A stretch of 64,000 bases of DNA from Paenibacillus planticolens (GCF_013141725.1 NZ_WHNZ01000040.1:124001-188000); one strand, 5' to 3'; positions 35,742-44,786 are shown, counted from the stretch's first letter. The notes: a model not told the origin generated them from the sequence alone. A program made the numbers and translations.

Positions 35742-36137
35742 ATGGGCAGATTAGTTCATTTTGAGATTCATGTCGATGACATGGAGCGTGCCAAGAAGTT
35801 TTATGGCGAGGTATTCGGATGGACATTTGAAGATTGGAGCAGTTATGCTGGAATGCCCTATTTTGGAGCTGTGACGGGTGATGCCAATGAAATGGGTATT
35901 AACGGAGCGTTAATGCAGCGCCAAGGTCCTTCCCCTGAACCTGGCAAGCCTTTGAATGGTTATGCCTGTACAATGGGAGTAGCGAACTACGATTCTACTG
36001 AAGCGAAAATTATTAACCATGGCGGCAAGATTGCCATGCCTAAGTACGCCCTTCCGGGTATGGCGTGGCAAGGCTATTATACGGACACGGAAGGTAATAT
36101 TCTGGGTATTCATCAACCGGATAAGAACGCTAAATAA
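35742..36137 (+). CDS. VOC (glyoxalase-like) protein
   Basis: A 131-residue vicinal-oxygen-chelate protein. It begins VHFEIHVDDMERAKKFYGEV, typical of the group related to glyoxalase/bleomycin resistance proteins, continues with FGWTFEDW, and ends with TDTEGNILGIHQPD. The first His/Glu pair and the late Asp-rich segment are the usual metal positions. A strong TAGGAGG site precedes the ATG and a clear terminator follows, so it is a single-gene unit. The substrate is unknown; small-molecule detoxification is common in the family. Confidence 0.85.
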   Translation: MGRLVHFEIHVDDMERAKKFYGEVFGWTFEDWSSYAGMPYFGAVTGDANEMGINGALMQRQGPSPEPGKPLNGYACTMGVANYDSTEAKIINHGGKIAMPKYALPGMAWQGYYTDTEGNILGIHQPDKNAK

Positions 36138-36155
36138 ACTCCTTTTTTTATCGCA

Positions 36156-36185
36156 AAAACCCAGTCCGTATGCGGACTGGGTTTT
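36156..36185 (+). terminator. Terminator of the VOC gene
   Basis: AAAACCCAGTCCG pairs with CGGACTGGGTTTT around a TATG loop and ends in T4, 18 bp after the stop codon. It also fits in the other direction. Confidence 0.85.
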
Positions 36186-36201
36186 GATGTTATGAGGGAG
36201 G

Positions 36202-36459
36202 TTACATACTCCCGTACAAAAATATGATCGTAGCGCGATTCGGCACCTTAGCTACCGCACCGCCTAAACCGTGTAAGAAAATGGAGACCCCAGAAGTAGG
36301 CGGTGATTCAATGTAACGCCGTATTGTCGCAATGGCAGCCTCGGGCAGCCGATGATAGACGTAGGGTCCGACACTTTTAAACGGAAAAGGAGTTGTTGGC
36401 GTAGTCTTCGTTAGCCTGAAAAGAAATGCTTGGATGAATGTGGAGGACTGTGAGAAAGT
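36202..36459 (-). pseudogene. Relic of a FAD-linked (BBE-like) oxidoreductase
   Basis: The minus strand has an open stretch reading TFIQAFLFRLTK, then PFPFKSVGPYVYHRLPEAAI, then GVSIFLHGLGGAVAKVPNRA, ending in TAA at 36202-36204. The order FKS, a plP-type helix, and the HGLGGAVA.VP.RAT segment is characteristic of the late part of berberine-bridge-type FAD-linked oxidases. The FAD-binding half and the C-terminal BBE segment are missing, and a TAA stands upstream at 36460-36462. This is a decayed fragment in what otherwise looks like an empty gap. Confidence 0.6.
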
Positions 36460-36551
36460 TTATTTTGTGTTATCCAAGGATAACGGATGTCGTGTCACTG
36501 TAATTCCCAAAATATATCTATCCCCTTAGATAGAATCGTGCTTTCATGTAT

Positions 36552-36923
36552 TTAGATTTCATTCCGATGTTTATTACGTATCGTTTTAATTCGCTTTTTT
36601 TCTTTACATAATAACTCGTTTAGTTTTTGAACATGCTCTGAATTTGAAAGGCTGAACCGATATTTATTTAATAATTGTTGGATTATTTCGGTTGTTTCAT
36701 CCGTTTCCTGTTGTTCCCTTAGGAGTAATTCATCGCTTGAGACTTCAAAAAAGTCTGCAAGTGCGTTTATTTCAGCGTAATTTGGAATCTTCTTCCCCTT
36801 CTCGAACGAAGAAAGCAAGGTTCTGTCAATATTAATAACGTTCGATAATTGTTGAATAGATAGCCTTTTATGATTCCTTAGTTTTTTTAACAATTTGTAG
36901 TTAAAAATATGCAACACCTTCAC
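36552..36923 (-). CDS. XRE-family helix-turn-helix regulator
   Basis: About 123 residues. The N-terminal 65 residues form a Cro/C1-type helix-turn-helix: LKKLRNHKRLSIQQLSNVIN, IDRTLLSSFEKGKKIPNYAE, then a buried LADFF helix. The C-terminal part is charged and helical and may dimerise. The annotated start is a GTG; a TTG two codons later also has a ribosome-like sequence, so the true start is uncertain by a few residues. It stands alone next to a decayed gene and may be a leftover of a mobile element; its target is unknown. Confidence 0.75.
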   Translation of the reverse strand: MKVLHIFNYKLLKKLRNHKRLSIQQLSNVINIDRTLLSSFEKGKKIPNYAEINALADFFEVSSDELLLREQQETDETTEIIQQLLNKYRFSLSNSEHVQKLNELLCKEKKRIKTIRNKHRNEI

Positions 36924-37074
36924 CTATAAATAAAATCATTCTTTTCTTAACAACGTATAGTTACCTTTCAATACCTCATCATTATATCACCAACTTACAA
37001 ATTAAGGATATTGACAGAACACTTTTATAAAGGACAAGATATTGCTGTTTAACGCAAAAAGCCCCTTATGCTTG

Positions 37075-37935
37075 TTATAGCAGGGAAATCAAGAAAATCC
37101 CTATGGACGTACAGCCAATTCCCACCCACTGATTCCACGAAGGTTTTTCACCGCCTAGAAACACGCCCCAAAACAGAGTCACCACGGCAAACAAGGATGT
37201 TGCTGTAATCACAATAGAGGTATCCTCTAAGCCCAGCCCAAGGTTATAGCAAACTAGAGCTATTGCATCAAGAATGCCAACGATGATAATCAAACCTGCG
37301 TTCTTTTTATCCGGAAGTACTATACGCTTCTTAAAACATGCATACACAACAGGAAGCAAAATCGTGGCTTGCAGGCGACCGATCCAAACCGTTACCAGAC
37401 CGCCTAAGGCTTCATGCGGATAGCGCAGTCCAAAGAACGCCGTACCGAGAAACAGCGCAGCAAAAATCGCCCAAACCGCTCCGCTCTCCAGTTTCTGGCC
37501 AGATCTGCTCTTCCCTCTATCAGATAAGACCAAGGTTGTAAGAACTATGCCGACTAGCGTCAGTACAATAGCTGCCAGTTTCACAATGCTGAGCCGCTCT
37601 CCAAACACAAAGGCCAGAATAACGGTGAAGACCGAGAAACTGGACGCGATAGGTGCAACGACGGAAGACTTGCCGGAAACCAGACCTTGATAAAGAAATA
37701 GAATACCGATCAAGTCCAGTGCCATCCACAAGCTGGCTGCCGCTACATGCGACAAAGAATTCAAGTTATGCCACTGTCCATACCAAGTCACCGCTGACGT
37801 CAGAAAGACAAAACCAACGACCTGCATGTAAAAAAGGGTAGAGAAAACCCCTGTATTTTTGCTTGCTTTACCTGCAAAAAAATCAGCTGTACCAAATGAA
37901 AAAGCCGACAGAAGTCCGAATAGTATGCCATTCAA
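37075..37935 (-). CDS. EamA/DMT-family transporter
   Basis: A 286-residue protein with ten predicted membrane helices and two EamA repeats. I place the start at the TTG at 37933-37935, since AAAGGAGG lies eight bases before it; the frame stays open further upstream but those codons are hydrophilic and lie in the promoter region. The protein begins with the typical LNGILFGLLSAFSFGTADFF. Members export amino acids, sugars or drugs. The gene is divergent from a marR-type gene with a perfect inverted repeat between them, so it is probably the MarR target. Confidence 0.85.
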   Translation of the reverse strand: MNGILFGLLSAFSFGTADFFAGKASKNTGVFSTLFYMQVVGFVFLTSAVTWYGQWHNLNSLSHVAAASLWMALDLIGILFLYQGLVSGKSSVVAPIASSFSVFTVILAFVFGERLSIVKLAAIVLTLVGIVLTTLVLSDRGKSRSGQKLESGAVWAIFAALFLGTAFFGLRYPHEALGGLVTVWIGRLQATILLPVVYACFKKRIVLPDKKNAGLIIIVGILDAIALVCYNLGLGLEDTSIVITATSLFAVVTLFWGVFLGGEKPSWNQWVGIGCTSIGIFLISLL

Positions 37936-37956
37936 GGAAGATTCCTCCTTTGCTAT

Positions 37957-37976
37957 ATAGTTGTTCAAGCAACTAT
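37957..37976. promoter_or_regulatory. Inverted repeat, likely MarR operator
   Basis: ATAGTTG and CAACTAT form perfect 7-bp arms around TTCAAG, 21 bp upstream of the EamA start, in the gap to the divergent marR-type gene. Size and symmetry fit a MarR dimer site. A second partial inverted repeat (ACTTG..CAAGT) lies at about 38007-38032. Confidence 0.55.
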
Positions 37977-38070
37977 TTCTTATGCAAATAAAATTATCAT
38001 GAATTACTTGCGTAGTCAACAAAAAATCAAGTAAGATCTATAAAAGCGAAGATTCAGGAGGCATTACCTT

Positions 38071-38523
38071 ATGCACCGACTAGAAGAAGAACAGTTGTCC
38101 GTATGGCGTGCATTTGTAAATGCACATGCATCCGTAATTGAACGAATTGAAAAGGATTTATCCGAGCAGCGGAAAATACCGTTGACGACTTACGATGTCT
38201 TGGTAGCCTTGTATCAATCCCCAAATAAAAAGCTCCGGATGACCGATCTTGCTAAAAAAGTGGTTATAACCCGCAGCGGTCTGACACGCGTTGTTGAACG
38301 ATTGGAACGTGAAGGATTCGTAATAAGAGAACGAACGGAAGAAGATCGGCGGGGAGCTTTTGCCATTTTGACGCGGGAAGGTAAAAAGGCGTTTCTCGCC
38401 ACATGGCCAACATATGCGGACGGGATATCGAACTATTTTCTCAACGTCCTAGACGAAGAAGAACGTACGATAATCGAGAGAGGGCTGTCCAAAGTATATC
38501 GTGCCCTGCAGGACGAACGCTGA
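38071..38523 (+). CDS. MarR-family transcriptional regulator
   Basis: A 150-residue winged-helix regulator. The central region reads LRMTDLAKKVVITRSGLTRV, the recognition helix, followed by VERLEREGFVIRERTEEDRRG, the wing with the usual DxRR-type motif. N- and C-terminal helices form the dimer interface. CAGGAGG precedes the ATG. It probably represses itself and the divergent EamA transporter gene, with release by a phenolic or other small ligand as known for the family. Confidence 0.9.
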   Translation: MHRLEEEQLSVWRAFVNAHASVIERIEKDLSEQRKIPLTTYDVLVALYQSPNKKLRMTDLAKKVVITRSGLTRVVERLEREGFVIRERTEEDRRGAFAILTREGKKAFLATWPTYADGISNYFLNVLDEEERTIIERGLSKVYRALQDER

Positions 38524-38554
38524 TCGACGAGCAGGAAGCGTGTTTACCCGCGCG

Positions 38555-38640
38555 GGCGAATCTATACAAAAGAAAGAAGCACTCTCTCGGGTGCTTCTTT
38601 CTTTTGTATGGAGGTGAGACATGGCTTGGAAAATCCACTA
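38555..38640. repeat. Hairpin plus GGAGGTGA element, copy 2 of 3
   Basis: Perfect 19-bp arms ATACAAAAGAAAGAAGCAC (38564-38582) and GTGCTTCTTTCTTTTGTAT (38591-38609) are followed by TGGAGGTGAGACATGGCTTG. It sits 40 bp after marR and can serve as its terminator. The bases on both sides resemble copy 1 at 31611-31690, and the right flank resembles copy 3 at 50333-50364 (GTGGCTTGG.AAATCCAC). Confidence 0.65.
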
Positions 38641-38698
38641 TCGCCGCCGCGTGTATCGGGGTCGATACCCAAACTCAGGCTTAGTTCCCACGTTTCGG

Positions 38699-40750
38699 TT
38701 AATCCATCAAATATAAATCGCCAAACTCGTTAATATCTTTGGCTGTTGCTATTCCGCTGTTGTATTCCAGCCAACCTTTGCGACCGCTCCCGTCATTGTC
38801 ATTCACAACCATGGAAAATTTCAATTTCGTTCCTTGCGTGATCAACGCAGTATCTGGGGTCAATTCACTCCAAGGAATTGCAAGTTCGTAGATCGTTTTC
38901 TGGCCTTGGCGTTTGACTGCTTCATGGATGTTGACGGAGCCATCGGTACTAAAGCTTTTCGGTGCAATCCAGCGCCAATTGGTCAAGTTCCCATTGTCAT
39001 TCAGAGCAACCCCCATCTCGTGATATTCGAGAGGAACGCTTCCATCCGCATTGGCGAAACCAATCCCTAGCTGTATGCTATCTCCATTCCAGATCATACT
39101 ACTGTCCGCTGGTTGAGAATGAACATCGTCAGTAACGTCCACCGCAACATATAAGTAGTTCGCGTCCCAGGATAAATAGCCGACTGCGCTGGCATCTTCT
39201 TTTCCTTTCCAATCGTTGATGGCAACGCCATTCACCTCGAAACTTACCTGATCCTGCCATTCATCCAAATTGCCGTCGATCGTTATTCGCTTCTGGATTT
39301 TATGAACTAGAAGTGCAGGAGACGAATCCTCCGTAATTTGCAGGAGCGTGCCTGAGGCGTTGAATCCTTTGAGGGTTCGTTTGCCTTTTGCCAGTTCAGG
39401 GATGGTGAACGTCTTGCTTTTCCCTGGTTCGAGCTGATCCACACGGATTGAGAATGTTCCTTGATTCGATTGCTCCGTTTCGTAAGTGACTTGCAGAGAG
39501 CCGTTGAACTCGCTTTTTGATGCGTTGGTAATTTGCAGATGAGTTTTTATTTTATGGTCTGTGGCATCCCAATAGGAATCGAAGCTTTCTTTTACAGGAT
39601 CGACGACTTTAACGTTCATCGCAAAGCGCGGCTCAGGCTGTTGACTTTGATCTAGCGAGACGAAGATCGAATGATTCCCTCGATTCAAACCTACAGGAAC
39701 TTGAACCCTTAGAGACTGGGTATCTTCATTTTTCCCTAGCGACCATTCATTAGGCAAATTAACTTTGATCTGCCCATTAACGGGATTGCGGAATCCTTCA
39801 GGCAATTGAATGTCAAAAGCATCGCCGGCAACGGCTTCGATACCGACTCTTTCCGGGAGCCATTCTGTCTTCGGACGACTCATGATGTTCCAGAGAAAGT
39901 GTGATGTATTTTCGACAATTTCGTCGAAATACTTTGCATTCTTATAATCGTGCCCAACACCATCCAAGGTGAACAACGTATGATAAATTCCGCTTTTTTC
40001 TAATAAATCGTTGAGTTGCAAACTCTGTTGGTATGGGATTAATTTGTCTATTGTCCCATGAATGATGAGAACGGGAGGCAGGTTTTCATGTGCGCTATTC
40101 ATCAGTAACCCGCCGTAAATATCGATGATTGCAAATATCGGTTTTACGCTGGCAGGATTGAGATCCAAATATTCATTAGCAAAATTCATCGCTAGCTGGC
40201 CGCCAGCCGAATCCCCGCCTATAGCCAGATGTGCCGCGTCCAGCCCATAAGCTGTAGCGTTGTTGTTAATCCAGCCAATGACATCGGAGATATCCTCGAA
40301 AGCGTCAAAAACCGTATGTGTAAAGTCAGCAAAAGGATCGCTTTTCAGTCTGTAGTCCATTGAAAGAACGGCGTACCCTCGCTTGGCTAATTCCTTGGAA
40401 AATTGCTCCGCATCTGTTCTAGTTCCTTCCTTAAAACCTCCTCCATGAATGAAAATAAATACAGGTCTCATCTTGTTGTTATCACCCTCCGGCTCATATA
40501 AATCGAATTTCAAGGGTTCTTCGGCTTCAGTCTCATTCTTCTTAGTCGCATAGACGATACCACGCTTTATGTAAACATCGTACACGGGAGATAGATAATT
40601 GACGTTGCCTGGCTCGTTGTTAACCGTCGTATAGATGGGCGCTGCTTGGACCGGGGACACTTTCGAAATAGGGGCCTGCCGGCTAACGAATAGCCAAGCT
40701 CCTAGTACAATCACTAAAATCGGAAGAACGTAAATGAGCAGCCGCTTCAT
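38699..40750 (-). CDS. Secreted alpha/beta-hydrolase esterase with CBM9-like C-terminal domain
   Basis: About 683 residues. The ATG at 40750, behind GAGGAGG, gives an N-terminal membrane or signal helix (LLIYVLPILVIVLGAWLFV). An alpha/beta-hydrolase of the BD-FAE/carboxylesterase group follows (about 45-305): oxyanion HGGGFKEG, nucleophile GGDSAGG (Ser near 179), acid HGTIDKL, and His in GVGHDY. The middle is beta-rich. The final 170 residues form a CBM9/DOMON-like carbohydrate-binding sandwich, with ITIDGNLDEWQD, YLYVAVDVTDD and YELAIPWSEL. The combination suggests removal of acetyl or feruloyl-type esters from plant polysaccharides at the cell surface, in line with the pectinase in the same window. 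Substrate is inferred. Confidence 0.85.
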   Translation of the reverse strand: MKRLLIYVLPILVIVLGAWLFVSRQAPISKVSPVQAAPIYTTVNNEPGNVNYLSPVYDVYIKRGIVYATKKNETEAEEPLKFDLYEPEGDNNKMRPVFIFIHGGGFKEGTRTDAEQFSKELAKRGYAVLSMDYRLKSDPFADFTHTVFDAFEDISDVIGWINNNATAYGLDAAHLAIGGDSAGGQLAMNFANEYLDLNPASVKPIFAIIDIYGGLLMNSAHENLPPVLIIHGTIDKLIPYQQSLQLNDLLEKSGIYHTLFTLDGVGHDYKNAKYFDEIVENTSHFLWNIMSRPKTEWLPERVGIEAVAGDAFDIQLPEGFRNPVNGQIKVNLPNEWSLGKNEDTQSLRVQVPVGLNRGNHSIFVSLDQSQQPEPRFAMNVKVVDPVKESFDSYWDATDHKIKTHLQITNASKSEFNGSLQVTYETEQSNQGTFSIRVDQLEPGKSKTFTIPELAKGKRTLKGFNASGTLLQITEDSSPALLVHKIQKRITIDGNLDEWQDQVSFEVNGVAINDWKGKEDASAVGYLSWDANYLYVAVDVTDDVHSQPADSSMIWNGDSIQLGIGFANADGSVPLEYHEMGVALNDNGNLTNWRWIAPKSFSTDGSVNIHEAVKRQGQKTIYELAIPWSELTPDTALITQGTKLKFSMVVNDNDGSGRKGWLEYNSGIATAKDINEFGDLYLMD

Positions 40751-40909
40751 TATGACAACCTCCTCAAACTTGCAGTGTAACACCAATTTGATGTTTAGTT
40801 TAGATTTTCCTTAGTACTTTTACAATGATGTATTCCCCGGTAATTGAGTGCAATATTACGCAATTCCTGGTCACCCTACTTTGACAACTTGTGTAAATAA
40901 CACAAAAGC

Positions 40910-40933
40910 AAAGACACCCTATCGGGTGTCTTT
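40910..40933 (-). terminator. Terminator of the nupC-type gene
   Basis: AAAGACACCC pairs with GGGTGTCTTT around a four-base loop, 27 bp after the nupC stop. A/T runs on both sides allow use in either direction. Confidence 0.8.
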
Positions 40934-40960
40934 TGTTTTTGTATGTTCTTTTTTAGGATA

Positions 40961-42139
40961 TTACAGGAACAATCCCGCTATTGTAGCTGACAATACACTG
41001 ACCATCGTTGCCCCGAACAGCAGTTTGAGACCGAAACGGGCCACAACATTGCCCTGCTTCTCATGCAATCCCTTTACTGCTCCGGAAATAATGCCGATGG
41101 ACGAGAAATTCGCGAACGACACTAGGAACACCGAGACGATGCCGATCGTACGTGCGGACAAAGTCGTATGCTTGCCGAGATCAAGCATCGCCACGAATTC
41201 GTTGGAAACCATTTTCGTCGCCATGATGCTTCCCGCTTCCACAGCTTCCTTCCAGGGTACCCCCATCACGAAAGCAAAAGGCGCAAAGATATAACCGAGA
41301 AGCTGTTGGAAGGATATGCCGAAGACGCCAGTGAAGATGCCATTGACCATAGCGATCAGCGCAACAAAGCCGATCAGCATCGCCGCGACAACGATCGCCA
41401 CCTTGAACCCATCCATAATGTATTCACCCAGCATTTCAAAAAAAGACTGCTTCTCTTCATCCAGTACTTCCAAAATATCCTCTTCTCTCGAAACCGAATA
41501 CGGGTTAAGGATCGAAGTGATAATGAAGCCCCCGAATAAGTTTAACACGAGTGCGGTAACAACATACTTCGGATTAATCATTTGCATGTATGCGCCGACA
41601 ATTGACATTGAAACTGTTGACATAGCGGAAGCGCATAGCGTATAAAGACGATGCTTCGGCAGCATGCCGATCTGCTTTTTGACGGAAATGAATACTTCCG
41701 ATTGCCCTAGAATGGCGGATGCGACCGCGTTATAGGATTCCAGCTTGCCCATTCCGTTGATTTTGCTGAGCACCAGACCGATATATTGAATAATGAAAGG
41801 CAAGATCTTTGTGTACTGCAAAATCCCTATGAGAGTGGATATAAAAATGATCGGGAGCAAAACCGACAAAAAGAATGTCATTTGGCCTTCATTGACAAGA
41901 CCTCCGAACACAAAATCAACGCCTTCTCCCGCATACGCTAGCAGCTTCTCAAACAACGAAGCAAAGCCACCAATAAGGATCTCGCCGACGGCGGTATGCA
42001 GCAAGGCAAATGCAAGCAGCGCCTGCAGGACGATCATGATGAAAAGCGGCTTGTAGCGGATGTTCCGGCGGTCACTGCTTACCGCATACGACAGACAGAA
42101 CACGACTAACACTCCCAGTATAGCGATTAAGTATCTCAT
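40961..42139 (-). CDS. Concentrative nucleoside transporter (NupC family)
   Basis: A 392-residue membrane protein, the usual NupC length. It has the three CNT parts: N-terminal helices, a gate region (around [16 protein letters not shown], where the conserved Q-x-E motif sits), and the C-terminal nucleoside-recognition domain with [16 protein letters not shown]. It imports nucleosides by proton or sodium symport. It is monocistronic with a good downstream terminator. It lies about 1.9 kb from the island that encodes a phosphorylase-like protein, but no functional link is shown. Confidence 0.92.
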   Translation of the reverse strand: MRYLIAILGVLVVFCLSYAVSSDRRNIRYKPLFIMIVLQALLAFALLHTAVGEILIGGFASLFEKLLAYAGEGVDFVFGGLVNEGQMTFFLSVLLPIIFISTLIGILQYTKILPFIIQYIGLVLSKINGMGKLESYNAVASAILGQSEVFISVKKQIGMLPKHRLYTLCASAMSTVSMSIVGAYMQMINPKYVVTALVLNLFGGFIITSILNPYSVSREEDILEVLDEEKQSFFEMLGEYIMDGFKVAIVVAAMLIGFVALIAMVNGIFTGVFGISFQQLLGYIFAPFAFVMGVPWKEAVEAGSIMATKMVSNEFVAMLDLGKHTTLSARTIGIVSVFLVSFANFSSIGIISGAVKGLHEKQGNVVARFGLKLLFGATMVSVLSATIAGLFL

Positions 42140-42232
42140 GATGTCTAATTCCTCCGATGTGAATGTACTTTCATTATTCCTTTCTTAAGCGCTCTTATCC
42201 CATTTCCTTTAAAAGAGCTCAGCCAAAAATAA

Positions 42233-42258
42233 AAACCATCGAATGACTTCGATGGTTT
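42233..42258 (-). terminator. Terminator of the former SDR gene
   Basis: AAACCATCGAA pairs with TTCGATGGTTT with a short loop and is followed on the minus strand by TTTTATTTTT. It lies 40 bp after the end of the SDR remnant. Confidence 0.8.
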
Positions 42259-42297
42259 CCTACTTATCGCAGTGCTCAGACCTAAGGCATTGCCACT

Positions 42298-42537
42298 TCA
42301 ATCCACGTAAGCGCCACAAGTCACATTCACAGCCGCGGCGGTGATGCATCGAGCGCGATCTGATGCCATGAGAACCGCCATTTCCGCGACTTCGGCCAAA
42401 CTCGGCATCCGTTTAAGCATGGTGCTCTTAGCGTTTTCCTCCAAGATCTGCTCAAAGGTTACTCCTGCACTTTCCGCAAGGAGTTTCATCGCTCCCATCA
42501 CACCTGGAGTATCTGGCGAACCCGCAGAAACCAGTTC
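42298..42537 (-). pseudogene. C-terminal remnant of a short-chain dehydrogenase (SDR)
   Basis: The minus strand encodes LVSAGSPDTPGVMGAMKLL, then TMLKRMPSLAEVAEMAVLMA and a C-terminal TAAAVNVTCGAYVD. This is the typical end of an SDR, covering the substrate lid and the last strand. A stop codon stands directly upstream in this frame, and the Rossmann GxxxGxG motif and the YxxxK catalytic pair are absent. A neighbouring frame just upstream reads SYITRLAKAHCVRTGF, which may be the preceding segment after a frameshift. The gene is broken; its terminator is still intact. Confidence 0.7.
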
Positions 42538-42674
42538 TTACACAGTGCGCCTTCGCAAGTCGAGTTATATAGCTGGTCAATGATTCTACATATCCGGAAT
42601 TTAACCCAATCGGTTGAAGGGAATACAATCTGCTTACTGGTTTTGAATCAAATTCCTCATCTACAAAGTCCAAT

Positions 42675-43012
42675 TTAGCTTAGATATCCATGCCTTTGCC
42701 CCCGCTTAAGTCTGTCCAACTTCTGTTTACTCTGCTTATAAATTTCAATAAGGCTATGATATTGGTTTAGTTCATCCTGATCAAAAGTTTTGAACTGAAT
42801 GATATTACAGACCTCAAGTTCATGATCGGGAAGAGATGAGACCTGTCAGATGAATCGTATAATACAGAGATACTCCAATCTCCCGTGATAAATGCATTAT
42901 GAAACCACTGTTCGTGGACTGCTCTCCTACATGAGTAAAGCCAATGGTGAAGTCGAATTCCTGAAGGTGTAACGCAAGCAATGTCTGACTGATATTCTTC
43001 GTTAATCATAAT
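42675..43012 (-). pseudogene. Frameshifted gene of unknown family
   Basis: The minus strand begins with a plausible N-terminus MINEEYQSDIA (near 43009) and ends in another frame with DHELEVCNIIQFKTFDQDEL, then SLIEIYKQSKQKLDRLKRGQ and a stop at 42675-42677. The joining section shifts frame and contains stops. Composition of both ends looks protein-like, so a small gene of about 110 codons has decayed. I do not recognise the family. The stretch from 42540 to 42674 shows nothing else certain. Confidence 0.4.
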
Positions 43013-43211
43013 GTCCCCCCAAGTGATTATTGTTATTAGTGATATTTTTATAATAAATTATTTCTAATTAAATATTAATGTTGAATTATTACTCTCCGCC
43101 AATCGCTCCAGAAAACAAACCATTTCCCCTGCGTATTTTAAGAAAAGCTAACGTGGAAACGAGTGCTGAATAAGCGACACACGAGGCTGCCATCGGACCC
43201 AAAAGGCCGGC

Positions 43212-43525
43212 TTGGAAATGAAATTAAACCACCCAGAAAGCGGCCAACTTCTTGTTCTATTGAATCATGACTACGTTATTGGCATGGTGAACATGCTGTT
43301 CACCATTAGTACAGCCGAGGGCGGAAAAGCAATCATTCTTGAGGATTATATCTTGTCCGAATCAGAGAGGGGAGAAGGGTACGGTTCGTTCTTTATGCAA
43401 AAAATCATCAATTTTGTCGAACTAAAGGCTCTTTGCGTATATCGTTACTAGTCGATGCCAATAATGGAGCCGCGCAGAAATTTTATGAGGGGGCAGGTTA
43501 TAATACGGGGTATATACCACCTTAG
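43212..43525 (+). pseudogene. GNAT acetyltransferase, frameshifted
   Basis: The first frame gives VIGMVNMLFTISTAEGGKAI and then LEDYILSESERGEGYGSFFM, the beta4 strand and the acetyl-CoA loop of GNAT enzymes (R-G-E-G-Y-G). The frame then runs into TAG at 43449-43451, while the next frame continues RISLLVDANNGAAQKFYEGA, the classical following strand and helix, and ends at 43525. A single-base frameshift near 43430 therefore splits the domain. The N-terminal helices also seem missing, so the gene is probably dead. Confidence 0.75.
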
Positions 43526-43726
43526 TCGAGTTAGTGAAGAAGCTGAAATCACAGTATTCATTCATTTTAATGTGTGTCTCTTTTGGAAGAAGCGTCGATA
43601 ATTAAAAAGACAAGCAGAACGTGAAAATCCTACGCTAACAATTGCGTCGCATCCTGATACGGTCATAATTGGATAAGTTGTGTTGCATTAAGGTATCAAA
43701 ATACTCGTTTATTTGGCTTTCATACA

Positions 43727-43830
43727 ACACAATTGATCTTGTGCTGCATTCGTTAGCGTACAGAAAAGCGACCATTTTACTGACTTCTTCTCCTTAGCGT
43801 TCGAAATCCGCATTTTGTTGGCACGATCCC
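43727..43830. repeat. 104-bp direct repeat, left copy, bounding the AT-rich island
   Basis: This sequence aligns without gaps to 48502-48605: both start ACACAATTGATCTTGT, contain CTGCATT..TTAGCGTACA and TTAGCGT.CGAAAT, and end CCC. The left copy is part of a larger folded region, since ATCCTACGCTAACAAT at about 43627 and TTGTGTTGCA at about 43679 are inverted relatives of TTAGCGTAC and CAACACAA. Besides this repeat, the gap 43526-44014 holds only AT-rich DNA. Confidence 0.7.
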
Positions 43831-44014
43831 TTTATGCCAAATTTATCAAAATTTAATTTGACAATATTCTCCACTGGGTATAAAATCTGAAATTGTTATT
43901 ATTTACAATTTATTAATATACAAGAAGTTTATTACAATTTTTTAGTAGTATTTATTTTCTAGTTCTTTGTTATGAGAAAAAATAGGAGTGAAAAAGAGTG
44001 AGGAGGAGAAACTT

Positions 44015-44440
44015 TTGCAGTCAAGCGCTCAAAAATATGCTATTCCAGTTGTAGGTGCACTGATATTAGATCGTCAAAATCGATTATTTCTTATGAAATC
44101 TTCCGGAAAATTTAAAGACGATTGGATTATCCCTGGAGGAAAAATAGAATGTGGTGAAACTATGATTGAAGCATTAAAACGAGAAATCAAAGAAGAAACT
44201 AACCTAAATATTGAAAATATTCAATTTTTAGGTGTTCGCGAACAAATTAATTCAGATAAACATTTCATTTTTATTGAGCATATAGCGACTACGATAAACT
44301 CAGATGAAGTAATTATTAATTCTGAAGCAGTTGACTTCGGGTGGTTCACGAAATCTCAATTAAATTCAATTAGTATAGCAACACCCACTAAACTCTTAAT
44401 TGAGGAACATTTATTGCCTAAAAACATGCTGTCTGTATAA
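44015..44440 (+). CDS. NUDIX hydrolase
   Basis: A 141-residue NUDIX protein. The TTG at 44015 follows GAGGAGGAG at good distance and is preferred over a GTG nine codons earlier. The NUDIX box starts at GGKIECGE and continues to ALKREIKEETNLNI, keeping the metal-binding REIKEE; the conserved Gly before the last hydrophobic residue is Asn here. Members hydrolyse nucleoside diphosphate derivatives, including damaged nucleotides. It is the first gene of the AT-rich island, and a hairpin 77 bp after the stop separates it from the following genes. Confidence 0.88.
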   Translation: MQSSAQKYAIPVVGALILDRQNRLFLMKSSGKFKDDWIIPGGKIECGETMIEALKREIKEETNLNIENIQFLGVREQINSDKHFIFIEHIATTINSDEVIINSEAVDFGWFTKSQLNSISIATPTKLLIEEHLLPKNMLSV

Positions 44441-44516
44441 TATGTCTAATTTCATTGCGTTTTCGTCGGTTTACAGAGCAACTGATTGGTTGTTTTATTA
44501 AAATAAAATAATAAGA

Positions 44517-44556
44517 AACCACTACCAACGCTTATGACGGGGCCATGGTAGTGGTT
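44517..44556 (+). terminator. Hairpin downstream of the NUDIX gene
   Basis: AACCACTACCA pairs with TGGTAGTGGTT across an 18-base loop that includes GGGGCC. It lies 77 bp after the NUDIX stop; the T-run is weak (TTCTCT). Confidence 0.6.
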
Positions 44557-44582
44557 CTCTGGAGGAGTGTTGTTTCTTTGTC

Positions 44583-44786
44583 ATGCAAAAAAATAACGTT
44601 CCCAAATTCATTTTAGACGATTTTAATAGAAAAATACAGGCGTATACAGAAAATGGGGTAGATCCAACATTTCGGTTTTATACGCTAAGCATTAGCGGAC
44701 ACGTATTCGCCCCATTCCTGACGGCCTTGGCGGACGTAACAAACCGGTTAGGGAAATCCGCTGTTTATGCGTCTGAACATCCTTAG
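44583..44786 (+). CDS. Small hypothetical protein
   Basis: A 67-codon open frame whose base composition is less AT-rich than the surrounding island. The product has a polar first half (NVPKFILDDFNRKIQAYTEN) and a more hydrophobic second half (GHVFAPFLTALADVTNRLGK). A GGAGGAG sequence occurs upstream but about 15 bases from the ATG, which is far for a ribosome site. I recognise no family; it could be the end or a fragment of a lost gene rather than a functional peptide. Confidence 0.35.
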   Translation: MQKNNVPKFILDDFNRKIQAYTENGVDPTFRFYTLSISGHVFAPFLTALADVTNRLGKSAVYASEHP

